DNA of 64,000 nucleotides, taken from assembly GCF_963583255.1 (NCBI RefSeq), contig NC_084815.1, positions 8,417,724 to 8,481,723 on the forward strand, written 5' to 3'. Position 1 is the stretch's first letter. Each line of letters opens with the position of its first letter. This DNA comes from Pyrus communis (lineage: Eukaryota; Streptophyta; Magnoliopsida; Rosales; Rosaceae). The position numbers were made by a program, and so were the translations under genes. Positions 36,117-47,878 of this stretch are shown piece after piece. The notes beneath the pieces were generated by a model. That model saw nothing but the letters and a program-made list of their open reading frames with translations. It did not search any database and was not told where the DNA came from.

Positions 36117-36605
36117 TCACAAAGGTTGTTTACGTGAAGCCCCACTACTTGGCAAAACTCCAGGAGCGGGAGACATCGAAGATGGATCATTCGAGGCCAC
36201 AATACTTGGTGGAATGCTAGATGACGCAGGAAAAAGGTGCATCTGGACGTAAGCCGTAAGCCTTTGACGGTCACTTTGAATTCGACCTTCAGATTCTTGC
36301 AGCTGATCAAGCTTCCTCTTCATGCTTGTCAAATAGTTATCAAGCACGTGCAAACTTCTATTCTCGTGCTTAAGCTGTTTGATCTCTTACTTAAGATTTT
36401 CCACCTCCGCCATCAATGATTCAACTTGGCGGGATCGAGCAAGTAGACGTTGGCCCATGTTGGACACAGAGCCTGCACACTGAACACTGAGAGCTAGGGA
36501 CTCTTGAACGGCCAACTCATCGGACCGTTCTGAAAGCAGCCTACTATCTTTTGGAGTGAGGAGGTTCCTAGCTACTATCGTAGCTGTTGTTGCATCCTTC
36601 ATCAT
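36117..36605 (-). pseudogene. Antisense coiled-coil ORF in the Athila-type element
   Basis: On the minus strand, opposite to gag: MMKDATTATIVARNLLTPKD, then SERSDELAVQESLALSVQC, ARSRQVESLMAEVENLK, a stop (36387-36389), EIKQLKHENRSLHVLDNYL, MKRKLDQLQESEGRIQSD and a Ser/Pro-rich tail. It is about 162 codons with one internal TAA. Heptad-like Leu/Val spacing suggests a coiled coil. The frame extends upstream of the ATG (NGPLTGEDS). I recall similar predicted proteins from plant genomes but cannot name a function. It lies in the 3' part of the element, the same relative place as the PMD gene in Tat. Confidence 0.6.
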
Positions 36606-36852
36606 GGAGTCTTCACCTGTAAGAGGGCCATTAGAAGATAAGAAAGACGGGCACCATACATTTATCTAACGCGGCGCACTCAGATCACTGCTGAGACTCA
36701 AATCTAAGCAAATGTTAGATGTGTTAGCCATTTTTCAAAGATGTTAAAAGAGAAGGGTTGGATGTAGTAAAATCTCAAAGAGCTGGAGACGATTTTCACG
36801 AATAGGCAATCTTCAAAGTGTGCATATTAGAGGTGATCGACACCACTATAAA

Positions 36853-36862
36853 AGGAGAGGCA
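36853..36862 (+). promoter_or_regulatory. TATA-like box inside the Athila-type 3' region
   Basis: CTATAAAAGGAGAGG is a strong TATA-box match on the plus strand. No long plus-strand frame follows. It may be a leftover promoter or chance. Confidence 0.3.
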
Positions 36863-37075
36863 ACACAACCACCGATTCAAACAGCTGTATTTTCATGCGT
36901 AAAGCCGGATTTCCTGCGTAAAGTTCGCCAACACTCTTTCGGCTTTTCAGATAATGCGTGCAACTTTGTCAAAAGATCTCTGACAAAGTTGAAAACACGT
37001 GGAGGTCATCATCCTAACTACACACTTTTGCCGACAAGTGTGGGTGACAGAGCCGCATCTGCACTACTACTTGCC

Positions 37076-37190
37076 ATTCAGAAATCGAAGAGGCGCTTGC
37101 TCAGAAATCAAAGAGGCTTTTGTTCAGAAATTGAAGAGACGCTTGCTCAAAAAATGAAGAAGCGTTTGTTCAGAAATCAAAGAGGAACAG
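37076..37190. repeat. Tandem repeats of about 26-28 bp
   Basis: Four degenerate units of the form CAGAAATCAAAGAGGCGCTTG repeat in the Athila-type 3' region. Confidence 0.75.
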
Positions 37191-37199
37191 TACCACCAC

Positions 37200-39792
37200 T
37201 TGCCATTAAAAATTCTATATATGTCAACATTCATGGCAAGGCATACATCAAACGCATTACCTTTCTTCTCGGCTGAGAATGTAGCTGCAACCAAACCTCT
37301 CAACATGCTCAATTTTCTTCTTCCCTTGAGAACACCTATTCAACCATTGAAGATACCAGATGCCTGGAGTACAGATGAGGCAGGAGGAAACGGCAGATCG
37401 AAGCATGTGGAGACAAGCGCAAATATATGTGCTGATTCATTCGCTGCTTCTTCAAAAGCAAAAGTATCTCATATCATCAAGGGCGAAAGCAAAGGTATCT
37501 CATATCATGCTCTTTCCCTGTCTTTTCCTTTGTCCTTGTTATTACTCGCATGGCAAAGAGAGAGAGAGCAATCAGCGGCACTGGGAGTCAGTCTTCCGAT
37601 CTGGAACCGACTACCTGGAATCTATTCCTGGTTGCTTACCTAGCATTGCTCTCGAGTAGTCATCTTCAACGGTTGATACACTGCCAGAGAAGGGACCACA
37701 TCTGCTTGGAGAACAGCTAAGACGAGTGACAAGGAAACATCAATCTTGTGGATCGTCAGCAAACGTAGCAACTGCATATGCTGAGTTATCCTCTAACCCT
37801 CTTCAATACGAATTGGAAAGATTGAACAAAGAAACAGGTCATCACCTCCACCTCGTACTTGCCTGCCATGTGTTTGAATCCTGAAACCGCTCATAGACCT
37901 TCGGGGGAAACCAAAAGAATCCTCCAGCCCAGTTCAAGAATAAGCCTGTGGAATCACCAAGATCAACCCATGCAATCACCAAGGAGAAGATGGAATCTAC
38001 ACTCCATACCCAAATTTGCGTCCCTAACCTCTTCTCTTTGTTATTTACATTCTGCCATGTTTAGTGTGTTTAGTTGCTGTTCTTATGTTTACTGTTGTTT
38101 GGTGTGATTTTAAGCTTAAAACATTGAGGACAATGTTTGATTCAAGTGTGGAGGGGTAACTAATGTTGTTGATGCAAATTCGTGGGATTTTATCACCCAA
38201 TACTTCCAATGTTGTTCCTTGCTGTTTTTAAGTGTTTTTAAGCTATTTTAGAGTGTTTTAGTGTGTTTTGTTTTATAACTTCGAAAAATCACATAAAAAT
38301 TTGAAAAACATGTTTTGAAAAGCCTAAAAAGAGTGTTTTGAGTCGTTTTTGTGTGTTTGTGTCTTAGGGTACCTTCCAACACAATAATGAGGATTTGGTT
38401 TGTAATTGCATAACTGTTAAAAAGAGTTATAAACATGGAGAAAAGTTTGATTTACTCTTGGTATATGCTTGGTTATGGTTATAATGTATGACTTCACATG
38501 CAATCATAAAAGAAAAATTCGTTTTTGTAACATACTTGAAGGAAGGAACTCAAACAAACGCTACAACCTTGTGAGACTTGAGCCTAAACGTTATTTGGAG
38601 AGTTAAAATCTGTGCATTATTGTTTTCTAAAGTCGTTGCATGGTCTCATTATTCTTTGCTTGGTTACTACTTAGAAGGCGTTTCATCATATAGTTCCAAA
38701 TGCTAGAACTCATGTCCATTTCATTCAAAACATGTTAATTGATTTACATAACACATATTCAAGAAGAAGTTGTGTAGTGACCACCACCTAAGCCAAATTG
38801 CCGTGTATCCTACTTCATTATATGTTTAAGTTAACCCCGTTGAGCCTTGTTTAGCCTTTATTCTTTGTTAACCCACATTATCCTCACCTAGCCTAGTTTA
38901 AGACAGTCCACACCCTTGTTCTTAAAAGATAGTGAGCATGACTTAAATGAATTCCTTTTGAGTTACATTATGAAAGAAAATGAGTGTGGGGGAGAGAATG
39001 TTTTGTTCTTAAGTGTTTATGTATGTTTTGAGATTCAAAAGAAAAGAAAAAAAAATTGTGAAAAACGTATGAAAAAGAAAAACAGAAAAGAAAAGAAAGA
39101 AAGAAAGGGTCCAAAACACCAAATCTGGCCCTAAATTGTCTAAATTCTCCCTCTTTGTTCAAAAGTTGAGTTTTCATTCAAAAGTGAATTCTAAGTTGAT
39201 TCAAGTGCTTTGCTCACTATTTCTTTAAGAACCTTTGTTTTCCATATCCCTTCTTTGTTATCCAAACACCCCCATCCCCAGTACAACCCGTGACTTCAAT
39301 CTTGAATGTTATATGTTTCAATTTATGGAGTTTGAACTTGGTATGAGCATATGGTGTCACTGGTTCTCACATCTAAGTAGTAGCATTCCATTCATGAGAT
39401 CATACCTAAACATGCTTGTTAACTCCAGAAATTGCTTTCTTTGTGATACATATATGTGAGTGTTCGCTTTCATGTTTACATCAATCTTCTCACATGTAAC
39501 TAGATTAGGGTGTGTAGTTAGAAAATCTGAGTGAAAATTGAGTGCATATCTTGTCAGGAATTGAGCATATTCTCTAAGGCATGTTACTACATTCAAAACA
39601 TGGTTTTAAATGCTTAATTGTGAACTAATATGTGGTGACTATGATTAAGTATGTACTTAAGTGTAAGGATGATTAAAATCTATGTGAGTAATGTTCTTGA
39701 ACATGTCATGTGCATTAAGAACCCCTGAGACCATTGTTGGAAGGTTTAGGTTTCGTTTTGTTTTTCTGTTTTGCTCGAGGACTAGCAAAAGC
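37200..39792. other. Athila-type 3' non-coding region
   Basis: No gene supported. It has the landmark ACATTGAGGACAATGTTTGA near 38120, which is common upstream of the 3' LTR in Athila elements, then AT-rich sequence with A-rich runs at 39040-39110. Confidence 0.55.
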
Positions 39793-39808
39793 TAAGTGTG
39801 GGGGAATT
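39793..39808 (+). promoter_or_regulatory. Polypurine tract of the Athila-type element
   Basis: TAAGTGTGGGGGAATT abuts the 3' LTR start TGATAGG. Confidence 0.8.
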
Positions 39809-41838
39809 TGATAGGAGCATATTTAGGCAACTTAGTTGGCTCGTTTTCGTGCATTTATGTTATTAATTCTTAGTTATTTTAATTCTTCAAGCTTCTTTTG
39901 TGTGTTTTCCGGATCATAAGACGTATTTGACGAAAGGATGCATTTTGGAGCATTTTGGGGCCTTTTGGAGCACTGTTGGGCTAAGGATGGATAGCTTATG
40001 CTTGGAGCCAAAGTGTTGGACGAAATTGAAGGCCTTGTATGCACTTTAGGACATAAAACAAAGGGCCTAGCCCATTCTCTTCCCAAAAACCATCCTAACC
40101 CATGCATAACCTACCAATTTCAGCCACATGCACACAAAACACATTCTATGCCGTGGCAAATCCATCCCATTTTCAGCCATCCCACTTCATCATTGCAGCC
40201 ACCATTCACCCTAGTTGTCACTCACATGCTTTCCCATTCTATAATTCACCCACATGCACTCTTAATCATTCATCCATTTTCTCCCATCACAAACACACAA
40301 TCCTTGCCGTGCACATTCCCTTACATTTCCAGCCTTCTCACTTCATCATTGCAGCCACATTCTTCCATTCCCACTTCAATCATTCACCCTAGTTGGCAGC
40401 CACATGTTTTCCCAACAAATAAATCAGCCATATGCACACCAAACACACCTTTGCCGTGCACTCCCATGCCATTTCCAGCATTCCCCTTTGCATTTCCAGC
40501 TTTCCACCAACCAACCTAGTTGTCATTCCACATGCATTCCCTCTTTAATCATTCCCTCCTAGCTGCCATTCACATGCTCTCCCATCCATTCTCTCCCTAT
40601 AAAACCATGCAATGCATTCATACATACCATTAAAAATTCACCACAAAACAATCACACAACACACCATCACAAACACAACCTTTGTGCCGTGCATCCCCTT
40701 CCATTTTCTGTAGTTTTTCTCCTCCATTGCAGCCACTTCAACCACTCCCCATCCCTCCAAAACACTTCACACCACCCCAAAACCTATCCTTAGACCTTGT
40801 GCCGCAACAAAGAGGAAGAGAAGAGGGCCTAAACGTTCATACAATTCAAGTTTGAGTTGTTGGAATGTTTAGGTGTTTCTTTGATTTCAATGTTTAATTT
40901 CAATTCTCTTTGTCTTGTAAGTATGAGGAACTAAACCCCCTTTAGCTAGGGGGTGATTCGAAATACATGTTTATGCTTGCAGTATGAATTGATTACCTTT
41001 GGTTGGAATTTCATAAGTTGTGGATTCAATTTGTTTAACCGTTTGATTGATAACTTATTTATGTATGTTTATTGAGAGTGCACGCTTAATTTTCATGCAT
41101 AAATATGACGCTAGAATATAAGTGAGTTTCACCTAATAGTTATGAACTTATATTCACAAGTAGTGGAGGTTGCTTATAAACAATCGCGTTAAATGAATTC
41201 TTGGCAGTAGTTTCATGCTTTTCATAGTAACGAAGGCCTCGTCAACACTTATAGTTTTCATGATGCTTAATGATCTTTGATTGTATCTTTATTGTGCTTT
41301 TCACATAAAGGACTTTTGGAGAATGTTGTGAATTGCGTTGCGCAAACCCATCCAATTCATTAACTTAAGGAGAACTTGATGGTTAATTTAAGCGGACCTA
41401 ATTAACCTGGGGTGTTGAGTTTCATAATTTATCGAAAGACCAACTGAAAATCAATCTTGTATGCAAGTGTAACATGTGTGGAGAAGAACCTTCTAGCTAG
41501 CATTCCATCCATATTTTCATCACATTCATATTTACATTTTGCCCTTAATTACAATTTGTGCATTTTAGTTAATTTCATCAAAAACTCAATCCCCCCATAT
41601 TTTGTTGAGTCGTAGTCATTACAATCTATCTTATTTTGTGTTTTTAAGTATTTGGAGTCTTGTGGACTTGTTTTGAGTTCTTGTTAAGTGAGTTAAGTGT
41701 TTTAAAAGTTAGTTTTATTTATTTGAGTCAAGTGTTTAGCACCTCTAGTTAATCCCCGGTTAGAACGATCCCTACTTACATCATTACTACAATTGTCACA
41801 AATAGGGTTTAATTTGTGTGCGTATAATTCTCGCATCA
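39809..41838 (+). repeat. Athila-type 3' LTR
   Basis: Pair of 22372-24400, starting TGATAGGAGCATATTTAGG and ending TTCTCGCATCA. TATAAAA at 40598-40604. Followed by CTTTA. Confidence 0.92.
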
Positions 41839-41843
41839 CTTTA

Positions 41844-43691
41844 CATCGTCCTTGTGCAGTTGTGTATCGGTTTTGCTTGTTCCAGCTTCGAATGAGGATT
41901 GTCCATTCTTTCTTCTCGACATTGGTATGTATTAGAAGACGAGTGAGTTTGGTCCTTTTGAGGGCATCACACTCATTTTGGTTATTGCAGGCTTAGTAGG
42001 CTCATAATCATTTTTCTTTGAAGATGGCACGACTTCCTTTTCTGGCTTCTTGGGCATGGTTTGCCATTCCTGCTTAGGTGAGGTTTTGCCTGTGGATTTG
42101 ATCTCTTTTGGAAGAACTTCAGGCATCATGTCTTCATCCATGTAGAACTTGGCATCCGCGAAGTGTGATTCGGCTTCGATGAATGGCTTGGTGTCGCCTT
42201 GTATCACATTTACTCATTCTCGGTAAAACTTTAAGCATCGGTGAAGGGTGGAAGGCACTACTCCATTTTCGTGGATCCAAAGCCTTCCTAAGAATAAGTT
42301 GTAAGAGGTTCTCACATCAATTACATGGAATATCATGCTTGATCTGAGTTCACCAATGGTCATCTCCACGCAGATCATGCCCATCGCTCTTTGTCCTCAT
42401 TAGTTAAAACCTTGGATTAGAAGATGGCTTTAGGATAGTTCATCCACCTTGATGCCGATTGTAGTCATTGTTGACTTTGGCATGATGTTTATGGCCGATC
42501 CACCATCCACAAGTATGCGATTGACTTTGCACTCCCTCACATACCTAGAGATGAAGAGAGGGCGGTTATGAGGCTTTGATCCTAGCAACAACTCTTCGTC
42601 GGTGAAGTTGATTGCATTATGGAAGGCATAATAAGTGGCATATTTATGTGGCAGAAGTTTCAAGCCTTCATCCCTATTCTCTTGAACTTCATTGTTGTTG
42701 AGACTCGCCAAGATCGCTACTAGTGCTTCTCACATCTCTTTGGGTAGCCGTAGTGCTTCCTCGATGCTAAAGTGTGCAGGCAGGCCATCTTTGGGCGTGA
42801 GGGTTTTCTATTCCTTGACGACGATAGCTTTGCCCTTTAAGGATTCTTCTATATCCACTTCAACTATGTGGCAGGCAGTAGTAGTGCATTGTTGGAAGAA
42901 ATCATTTGCTAAGTACTCATGTAAGGTTATAGGAATGCGTGACTCTTGCTTCATAGGTTCCCCTACGTATGTTGGCTTAGCAACTTTTACACTTATTTTG
43001 GTTTTCCTATTGTTGTGATGGTGGTGTTTTCTCATCTGTTCCACCTTTGGCCATGTGGCTTATGGTCTTGTCTTCCTTGTTTTTTTGTAGGTCACCAATG
43101 TCCACCCTTCTTTATTGTTGGTAGGTGCTTTGCGGTCATGTCTTCAAGGTCAAGTTCAATTTTCCATTATTATGCTAGCTTCATGATGAGCTACTTGAGA
43201 ACGAAGCACTTGCTAATGGTATTTGCAGTACCTAAGATCGTTAACGCGATTCATCTCTTCAGGGTGCTTGCATTTAGGTAGCTCGATCACCTTTTTTTTT
43301 CCAGCAAGTCATCTAACATTGCAGCCATGTTAGAGTCGGGAAAAAGGTACGTCTTAAGCTCTAGCTTCCTCAAGGTGTTTTTGTACCTGTCTTGGTTGTG
43401 AAAAGGCTCACCTCTCTTCATCTCCTTCACTTTGTTCTTGGAGGAGATCTTCATGGGGGCATAGGAGGTCTTGATAGAGGTAGTGTTGATGGTAAAAGTT
43501 TCCTTGGCGGGCTTCTTGCTACTCTTGTCCACCTTCGGAGGAAACAACTTATCCTTCTTGAAGTCGGTGATTGGCTCATTTTTCCCATGATTGGTGATAC
43601 TTAGCTCCATGTCATGGGATCGAGTTGCCAACTCCTCAAATGTTCTTGGCTATATGCCTTGAAGGATATAATGTAACCCAATGCATGCCTT
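41844..43691 (-). pseudogene. Tat-1 Gag C-terminal region and protease
   Basis: Minus-strand order: MATRSHDMELSITNHGK (43631), a Lys-rich linker, FPDSNMAAMLDDLLEKK, LPKCKHPEEMNRVNDLRYCK (zinc-binding region near 43200), YLANDFFQQC, HFSIEEALRLPKEM, FTDEELLLGSKPHNRPLFIS, then the protease motif ILVDGGSAINIMPKSTM near 42500 and NLFLGRLWIHENGVVPSTLH near 42270. Stops and shifts are scattered through it. The sequence stops at GCATGCCTT (43691), where the Tat-2 LTR starts; in Tat-2 itself the same sequence continues (59365 on). Confidence 0.82.
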
Positions 43692-45122
43692 TGTAAACAC
43701 GAAAATTCTGTAACGAATGAAACGAGAACACATGTACAAAGTAGATTTGTATTAATGACTTTGTAGGGTTACAATCTCTGTTTACAATTTTCTTCTGATT
43801 CAGTTCTCAAATTTGATGTAGATGGTTGATTGTTAATCCAAGGGTCCTAATGACTTAATCTTGGACAAACGATTGAACGATTGCCTTAAGTTTTGAGCTT
43901 GAAACAATGCGTGGATAGTTTTTACCTTTAGGTTTGTGTATGACCAGTGGCAAAGGTGATGTTAAGGGGGCATTGGTATGAAAATTGAACCAAAATTGTG
44001 AAACTGAGCCAAAATAACCCACACTATTTTTTAAACTACGACAAAATTATACACTATTTCTGAAAGCTGAACCAAAATAACTCACAATGTTTCTGGAAGG
44101 GAACTAAAAAACACTTTTTTTTTCTTTTCTGGAACTACAATAAATTTCCACACTATCTGTGAATCTAAACCAAAATAATCTACACTATTTCTAGAACTAC
44201 TGTAAAATAACCACACTGTAAAATAGTAGCCTAGTTCTTTGGTCTACTTTCATAAATAGTGGACTAGTTCTTGGTCCACTTTAATAAATAATAGCCTAGT
44301 TCTTCATTCAGTTTTTATAAATAGTGCCTAGTTCTTGGTCAAGTTTTATAAATAGTGTATAACAATTTGTACAGTTTCATAAATAATGTCTCTTTTGTGG
44401 TCTAATTTCATAAATAATTTTTTTTCTTGATCTAGTTTCATAAATAGTTTCCACTTATGGGGATTTTGTTGATTCAAGGGTCTTGGCGACTTGATCTTGA
44501 ATCGAACATCGTTACAAGTTCTAAGCTTGCAACAAACTCTTGAAGGAGTCGGCATAAGTGCTCGTTGATTCTTTAAGGGAGCGCTTCGGCTTTGGTCGAA
44601 TGAAAGCTTCGATTTTGGTTGTGCGTTTTTCGAAGAGAGCTTTGGCAGCATATTAGTCATCAAAGATTTGTGCAGAGGTTCTTCTGAATGTAAAATTTTT
44701 GGCCCTTATATGTGTCTTGGGACCTTGTATTTATAGACTTCCAAAGCCATGCCTTTGGGTGGATTTGGCCTTGATTTGTGTCTTGATTCATCCATGGGGG
44801 AATTTAGGCATGTTTTATGTCTTAATTTCAGCCACCTTCCTCATATTGGCCGAAATTTATAGGCCTTGTTTCCTATTTTGTGAGCAATCTTCAATTCTTG
44901 CTTGTTTTGTGAAGATGTTTTGGCTTTCTTTCAGGTTTTGAGAGATTTTGGACCCCTTGCCAATTTTAAGGGGGATTTTCTCCCTTTTGCCGAATTTTGG
45001 GAATGTTTTACACTTCCTTTACTTGATTTGTGCCACATGTCATTGATGACTTGTCCATTTGTGATGAGTCATATGCCACGTGGAGCTTTATGATGCATCA
45101 TTTGTATGAAACAAAATTTACA
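43692..45122 (-). repeat. Tat-2 3' LTR
   Basis: Starts TGTAAACACGAAAATTC and ends AAATTTACA on the plus strand. TATA-like CTATAAATACAA is on the minus strand at 44726-44737. It contains a 490-bp insertion (43970-44458). Preceded on the minus strand by the purine tract GTAGGGGCATTTGTAGAGA. Confidence 0.85.
43970..44458. mobile_element. Fold-back/tandem-repeat insertion in the Tat-2 LTR
   Basis: Absent from both other Tat LTRs at this point. The left half repeats GAACCAAAATAACCCACACTA about every 45-70 bp. The right half repeats the inverse, TTTCATAAATAGTGGACTAG, about every 43 bp. The two halves can therefore pair. The left end begins AGGGGGCATTGGTATG; I do not see a matching inverted right end or a clean duplication. 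Confidence 0.6.
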
Positions 45123-46783
45123 TCTCTACAAATGCCCCTACTTCAAGGCGCGTTGTAGGCATGTGCTTATCACATGTAGGAAACGTGTTTTGAAGTGCCA
45201 CAATGTGAATGCTCTAACTCTCATTGAGACTTGATCTTGAATTAGTTTGCTTCTTCAAGGGCCGTGGAGACGTGTTTTTGAAACAAAACATTTCTTCAAG
45301 GGATGTTGATGCGTATTTCTTGAACTGAGATGATTAATTTCGTCAATGGTTGTTGAGGTGTATTTCTTGAATGAAACATTTCTTCAAGGGCCGTAGAGGC
45401 TTGATCTTGAAAGAAATGAAATTTTGAAAATGGATAAATCGGCACATACTTATTGTGCATATTGATTTTTCATAATTTTGACAAAATACATTTCGTGTAT
45501 TTTGAATTTTTTTTCCTTTGTGGTCGTAGGAAAAAATATTTTTCTTTCCTTAGGTAGGAACCTCATTCAATTTTGGTAATGAGGGTGATTTCCTTCAAAG
45601 TGTTAGAAAGCTTTGGTAAATTCCTTCAAGGTTTTGGAAAGATTTAATGCTTGTCCTTGGGCTAGTAGGATTTGCATTGTTTTTTCTTTCCTCTTTTCTT
45701 TTTTTCGGCCAAGGGGTATTTTTCTTTCCCCTTCCTTTTTTTTTTCACAACAAGGAGGGTATTTTTCTCCTTGCTTTGGGAAACTTGAAGATTTGTCCTT
45801 GGTTTGGGAAACATGTCATCTGATTTGCATGCCAAATTTGAGGTTAATTTCTCTTCTAGAAAATTCTGTAAAAATATGGAAAACGTAGCTTTATCTCTTA
45901 TGTTTTCAGGCATATAGCGCACACCACTAGGAAAACTCAAGAAAGCCTTCAACTTGTCATGTGCCCACAGCTGCGCAATTCTGACGGGAAAACAACTTCC
46001 GTGGGAATAACTTTGAGAACTAGAACGTTTGGTTTTAGGGAAAATTATGAAATTTGGATACAATGATCATCAGCCACTTAGCTTCCTTCTCCAATTGGCC
46101 TTGCATCAAGACACCTTTGGAAAGTTGAATTATCACCAAAAACATCCTGCTTGCGCAGATTGGCTGAAACTTGCCATTTTTTGCTTGGAATATGCTTCAT
46201 TCTTTTGGTTGGAATGTACTTCCTTCTTTTGATTTTCCTTTTGCTATTTGGTATGTACTCTCCCTATAGCATTAGGAAGCAATTGACCCTATTTATGGGA
46301 CAATTGGGTGTGTATTTTCTTCATAATTTCTTGTCGTGCATTGTCTTTGCTCCTATTCCGTGTGTGCTACTGTTGTTGCTGCCATGAGCTGATTGCTTGG
46401 AGCTTGTGGTGCTATGCAAAAGACTGCAGTGGGGTTACATTGTGTAGTGCCTTTTGGTCACAGTTTTCCCTCGGTGGTGACGTTGTCGTGCAGACAAGAA
46501 ACTGCTTACGTAATCGTTGTGAGGTTACGTAGTGCAATTGCGTAGCACTTTGGTTTTCTTTGCTATTGTAGCATGCTTTGAAGGACCGTCTTATAGCTGC
46601 CCTCTTTGCTATGCTAATCAAGCTTTGTAGGTGATTTCTTTTGTTCGTTGTGACTTTGTCATCGTCATCCTTCAACGCTCACGAGGTTTGTCTTGCATGT
46701 CTATACTTTAGCGAAGCAATTTTTTTTTTCTTGCCGTCCCACCTTGTGCTTATGTTGTTTTTTTTTTGTTTTCCGTTGTAGCC
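45123..46783. other. Tat-2 non-coding region between the 3' LTR and the antisense gene
   Basis: Equivalent to 18372-19652 in Tat-1, with the same CTTCAAGGGCCGT repeats (45250-45420). A TATA-like run (CCTATTTATGGGA near 46288-46300) and TCCCTATAGC near 46261 are conserved with Tat-1 and lie about 490 bp before the PMD ATG. No gene of its own is supported; 45613-46063 frames are low-complexity. Confidence 0.5.
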
Positions 46784-47159
46784 ATGATATTTTTCAAATT
46801 CTTTAAGAGTGATACCATCACCATTCTTGCGAAGTAAGGCAATTTGCAAGATAGGGGAACGATGTTGAAGCTTTGTGAGCCATTGACTAGCCTTAAGGCA
46901 CTTATTCTTCCTGCGAAAGACAACTCGATGCATATCGTTGTGGTCTTCTAAAGTACTTGGGAGGTGGCAAATTTTGGTCAACCAAATACAAAGACGAAAA
47001 TGTGCATATCGAGAATTCTTATCTTGAATCCTTCGCACCATGTTCGTGACAATTCATCGGCTTCGTTTGAGCTTTGTGGTGATCATATCCGTAACAGAGT
47101 TGTAACTTGGAATATCACTTTGTCGACTACTGGAGAAGCTGTCTTTGTTGAGTTTTATT

Positions 47160-47878
47160 TAGGGGTGGAAAAAATTCCCAAAAATCCCTAACCGAACCGA
47201 AAAATCCCCGATCCCAAACCAAAAATTTCCCAAATCGAAATTCGCGAAATTTTCAAGATGCTATCCCGAACGGATCCCAAAATTTCGGTATGGGATTCGG
47301 GATTGGCTTCTCGATATTTCGGGAATCCCATACCGAACCGAAAATATATAATATTAATTATTATATATATATATATATTATTCTTTTATAATTGATGCTA
47401 GTAGTTTCTAATTCATGCTCTGCAACCTGGAATGCCCTACACCTTGCATATTTTTCATGTTTTGTTTGATATTCATGTGGATTTTATTATTGTTGCTGCC
47501 ATGGCTGATGATTTTAGAAGGCTTGATTCTTTTGTCTCTCAACATATTGCAAAAAGGGTTTAATTAATTTGAATTTTGACTATGATAAAAACAGTCAGGC
47601 ATGCCAGTGTTCAATTAAATGGTAGTGTGAATGAAATGAAATTCCTTCTTCATGAATGTGTTCTTGAATTATATATTTGAAGAACAATTCATAATTTCAT
47701 ATTTCAATTTGGGATTCCCGATTTATCCCAAAATCCCGAAAATATTTCGGGATTCCCGAAATTTGGGATTCTCGAAAATTTGGTTTGGGATTGGTCTTCA
47801 AATTCCCGTCCCGAAAAAATTTGGTTTGGGATTCGGGATACTAGTTTCGGTATGGTATCCCATACCGAACCACCCCTT
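47160..47878. mobile_element. hAT-type MITE in the PMD gene
   Basis: Ends TAGGGGTGG and CCACCCCTT form short inverted repeats. The 8-bp GTTTTATT is duplicated (47152-47159 and 47879-47886). Tat-1 at about 20023-20036 has the empty site GAGTTTTATTGGGAGTGGC. Both arms repeat TTCGGGATTCCCGAA-like and CATACCGAACC motifs. No transposase. An 8-bp duplication is diagnostic of hAT. Confidence 0.92.

Larger units (their letters stand above)
22372..41838 (+). mobile_element. Athila-type Ty3 retrotransposon, non-autonomous, 19.5 kb with a nested Copia
   Basis: LTRs of about 2029 and 2030 bp, flanked by CTTTA (22367-22371 and 41839-41843). Tat-2 at 57470-57480 shows the empty site. The primer site fits tRNA-Asp. 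One gag-protease frame (24612-26841, resuming at 35454) ends at 35946, and no RT, RNase H or integrase follows. Without the 8.6-kb Copia the element is about 10.9 kb. An antisense coiled-coil ORF lies at 36117-36605. LTRs differ at roughly 25-30 positions by eye (about 1.3%), so insertion is fairly recent. Confidence 0.92.
16803..43691 (-). mobile_element. Tat-1: Tat-type Ty3 retrotransposon, internally deleted and twice interrupted
   Basis: Read on the minus strand from 43691 downward: gag C-terminal region and protease (43691-41844), an Athila-type insertion (41838-22372), linker and start of RT (22366-20938), a 217-bp filler where the rest of pol is missing, an antisense PMD gene (20720-19653), 3' non-coding repeats, and the 3' LTR (18371-16803). 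Its gag N-terminus and 5' LTR are not in the window; sequence stops exactly at the LTR of Tat-2, which appears to have inserted into it. The lineage call rests on close similarity to Tat-2, which has the second RNase H typical of Tat elements. Confidence 0.8.

Noticed and set aside
43692..45122. Tandem array in which Tat-1 and Tat-2 share this LTR after unequal recombination
   Set aside because: Tat-1 is missing about 1 kb of gag and leader right up to the LTR edge, so sharing would need an extra exact deletion; nested insertion is simpler.
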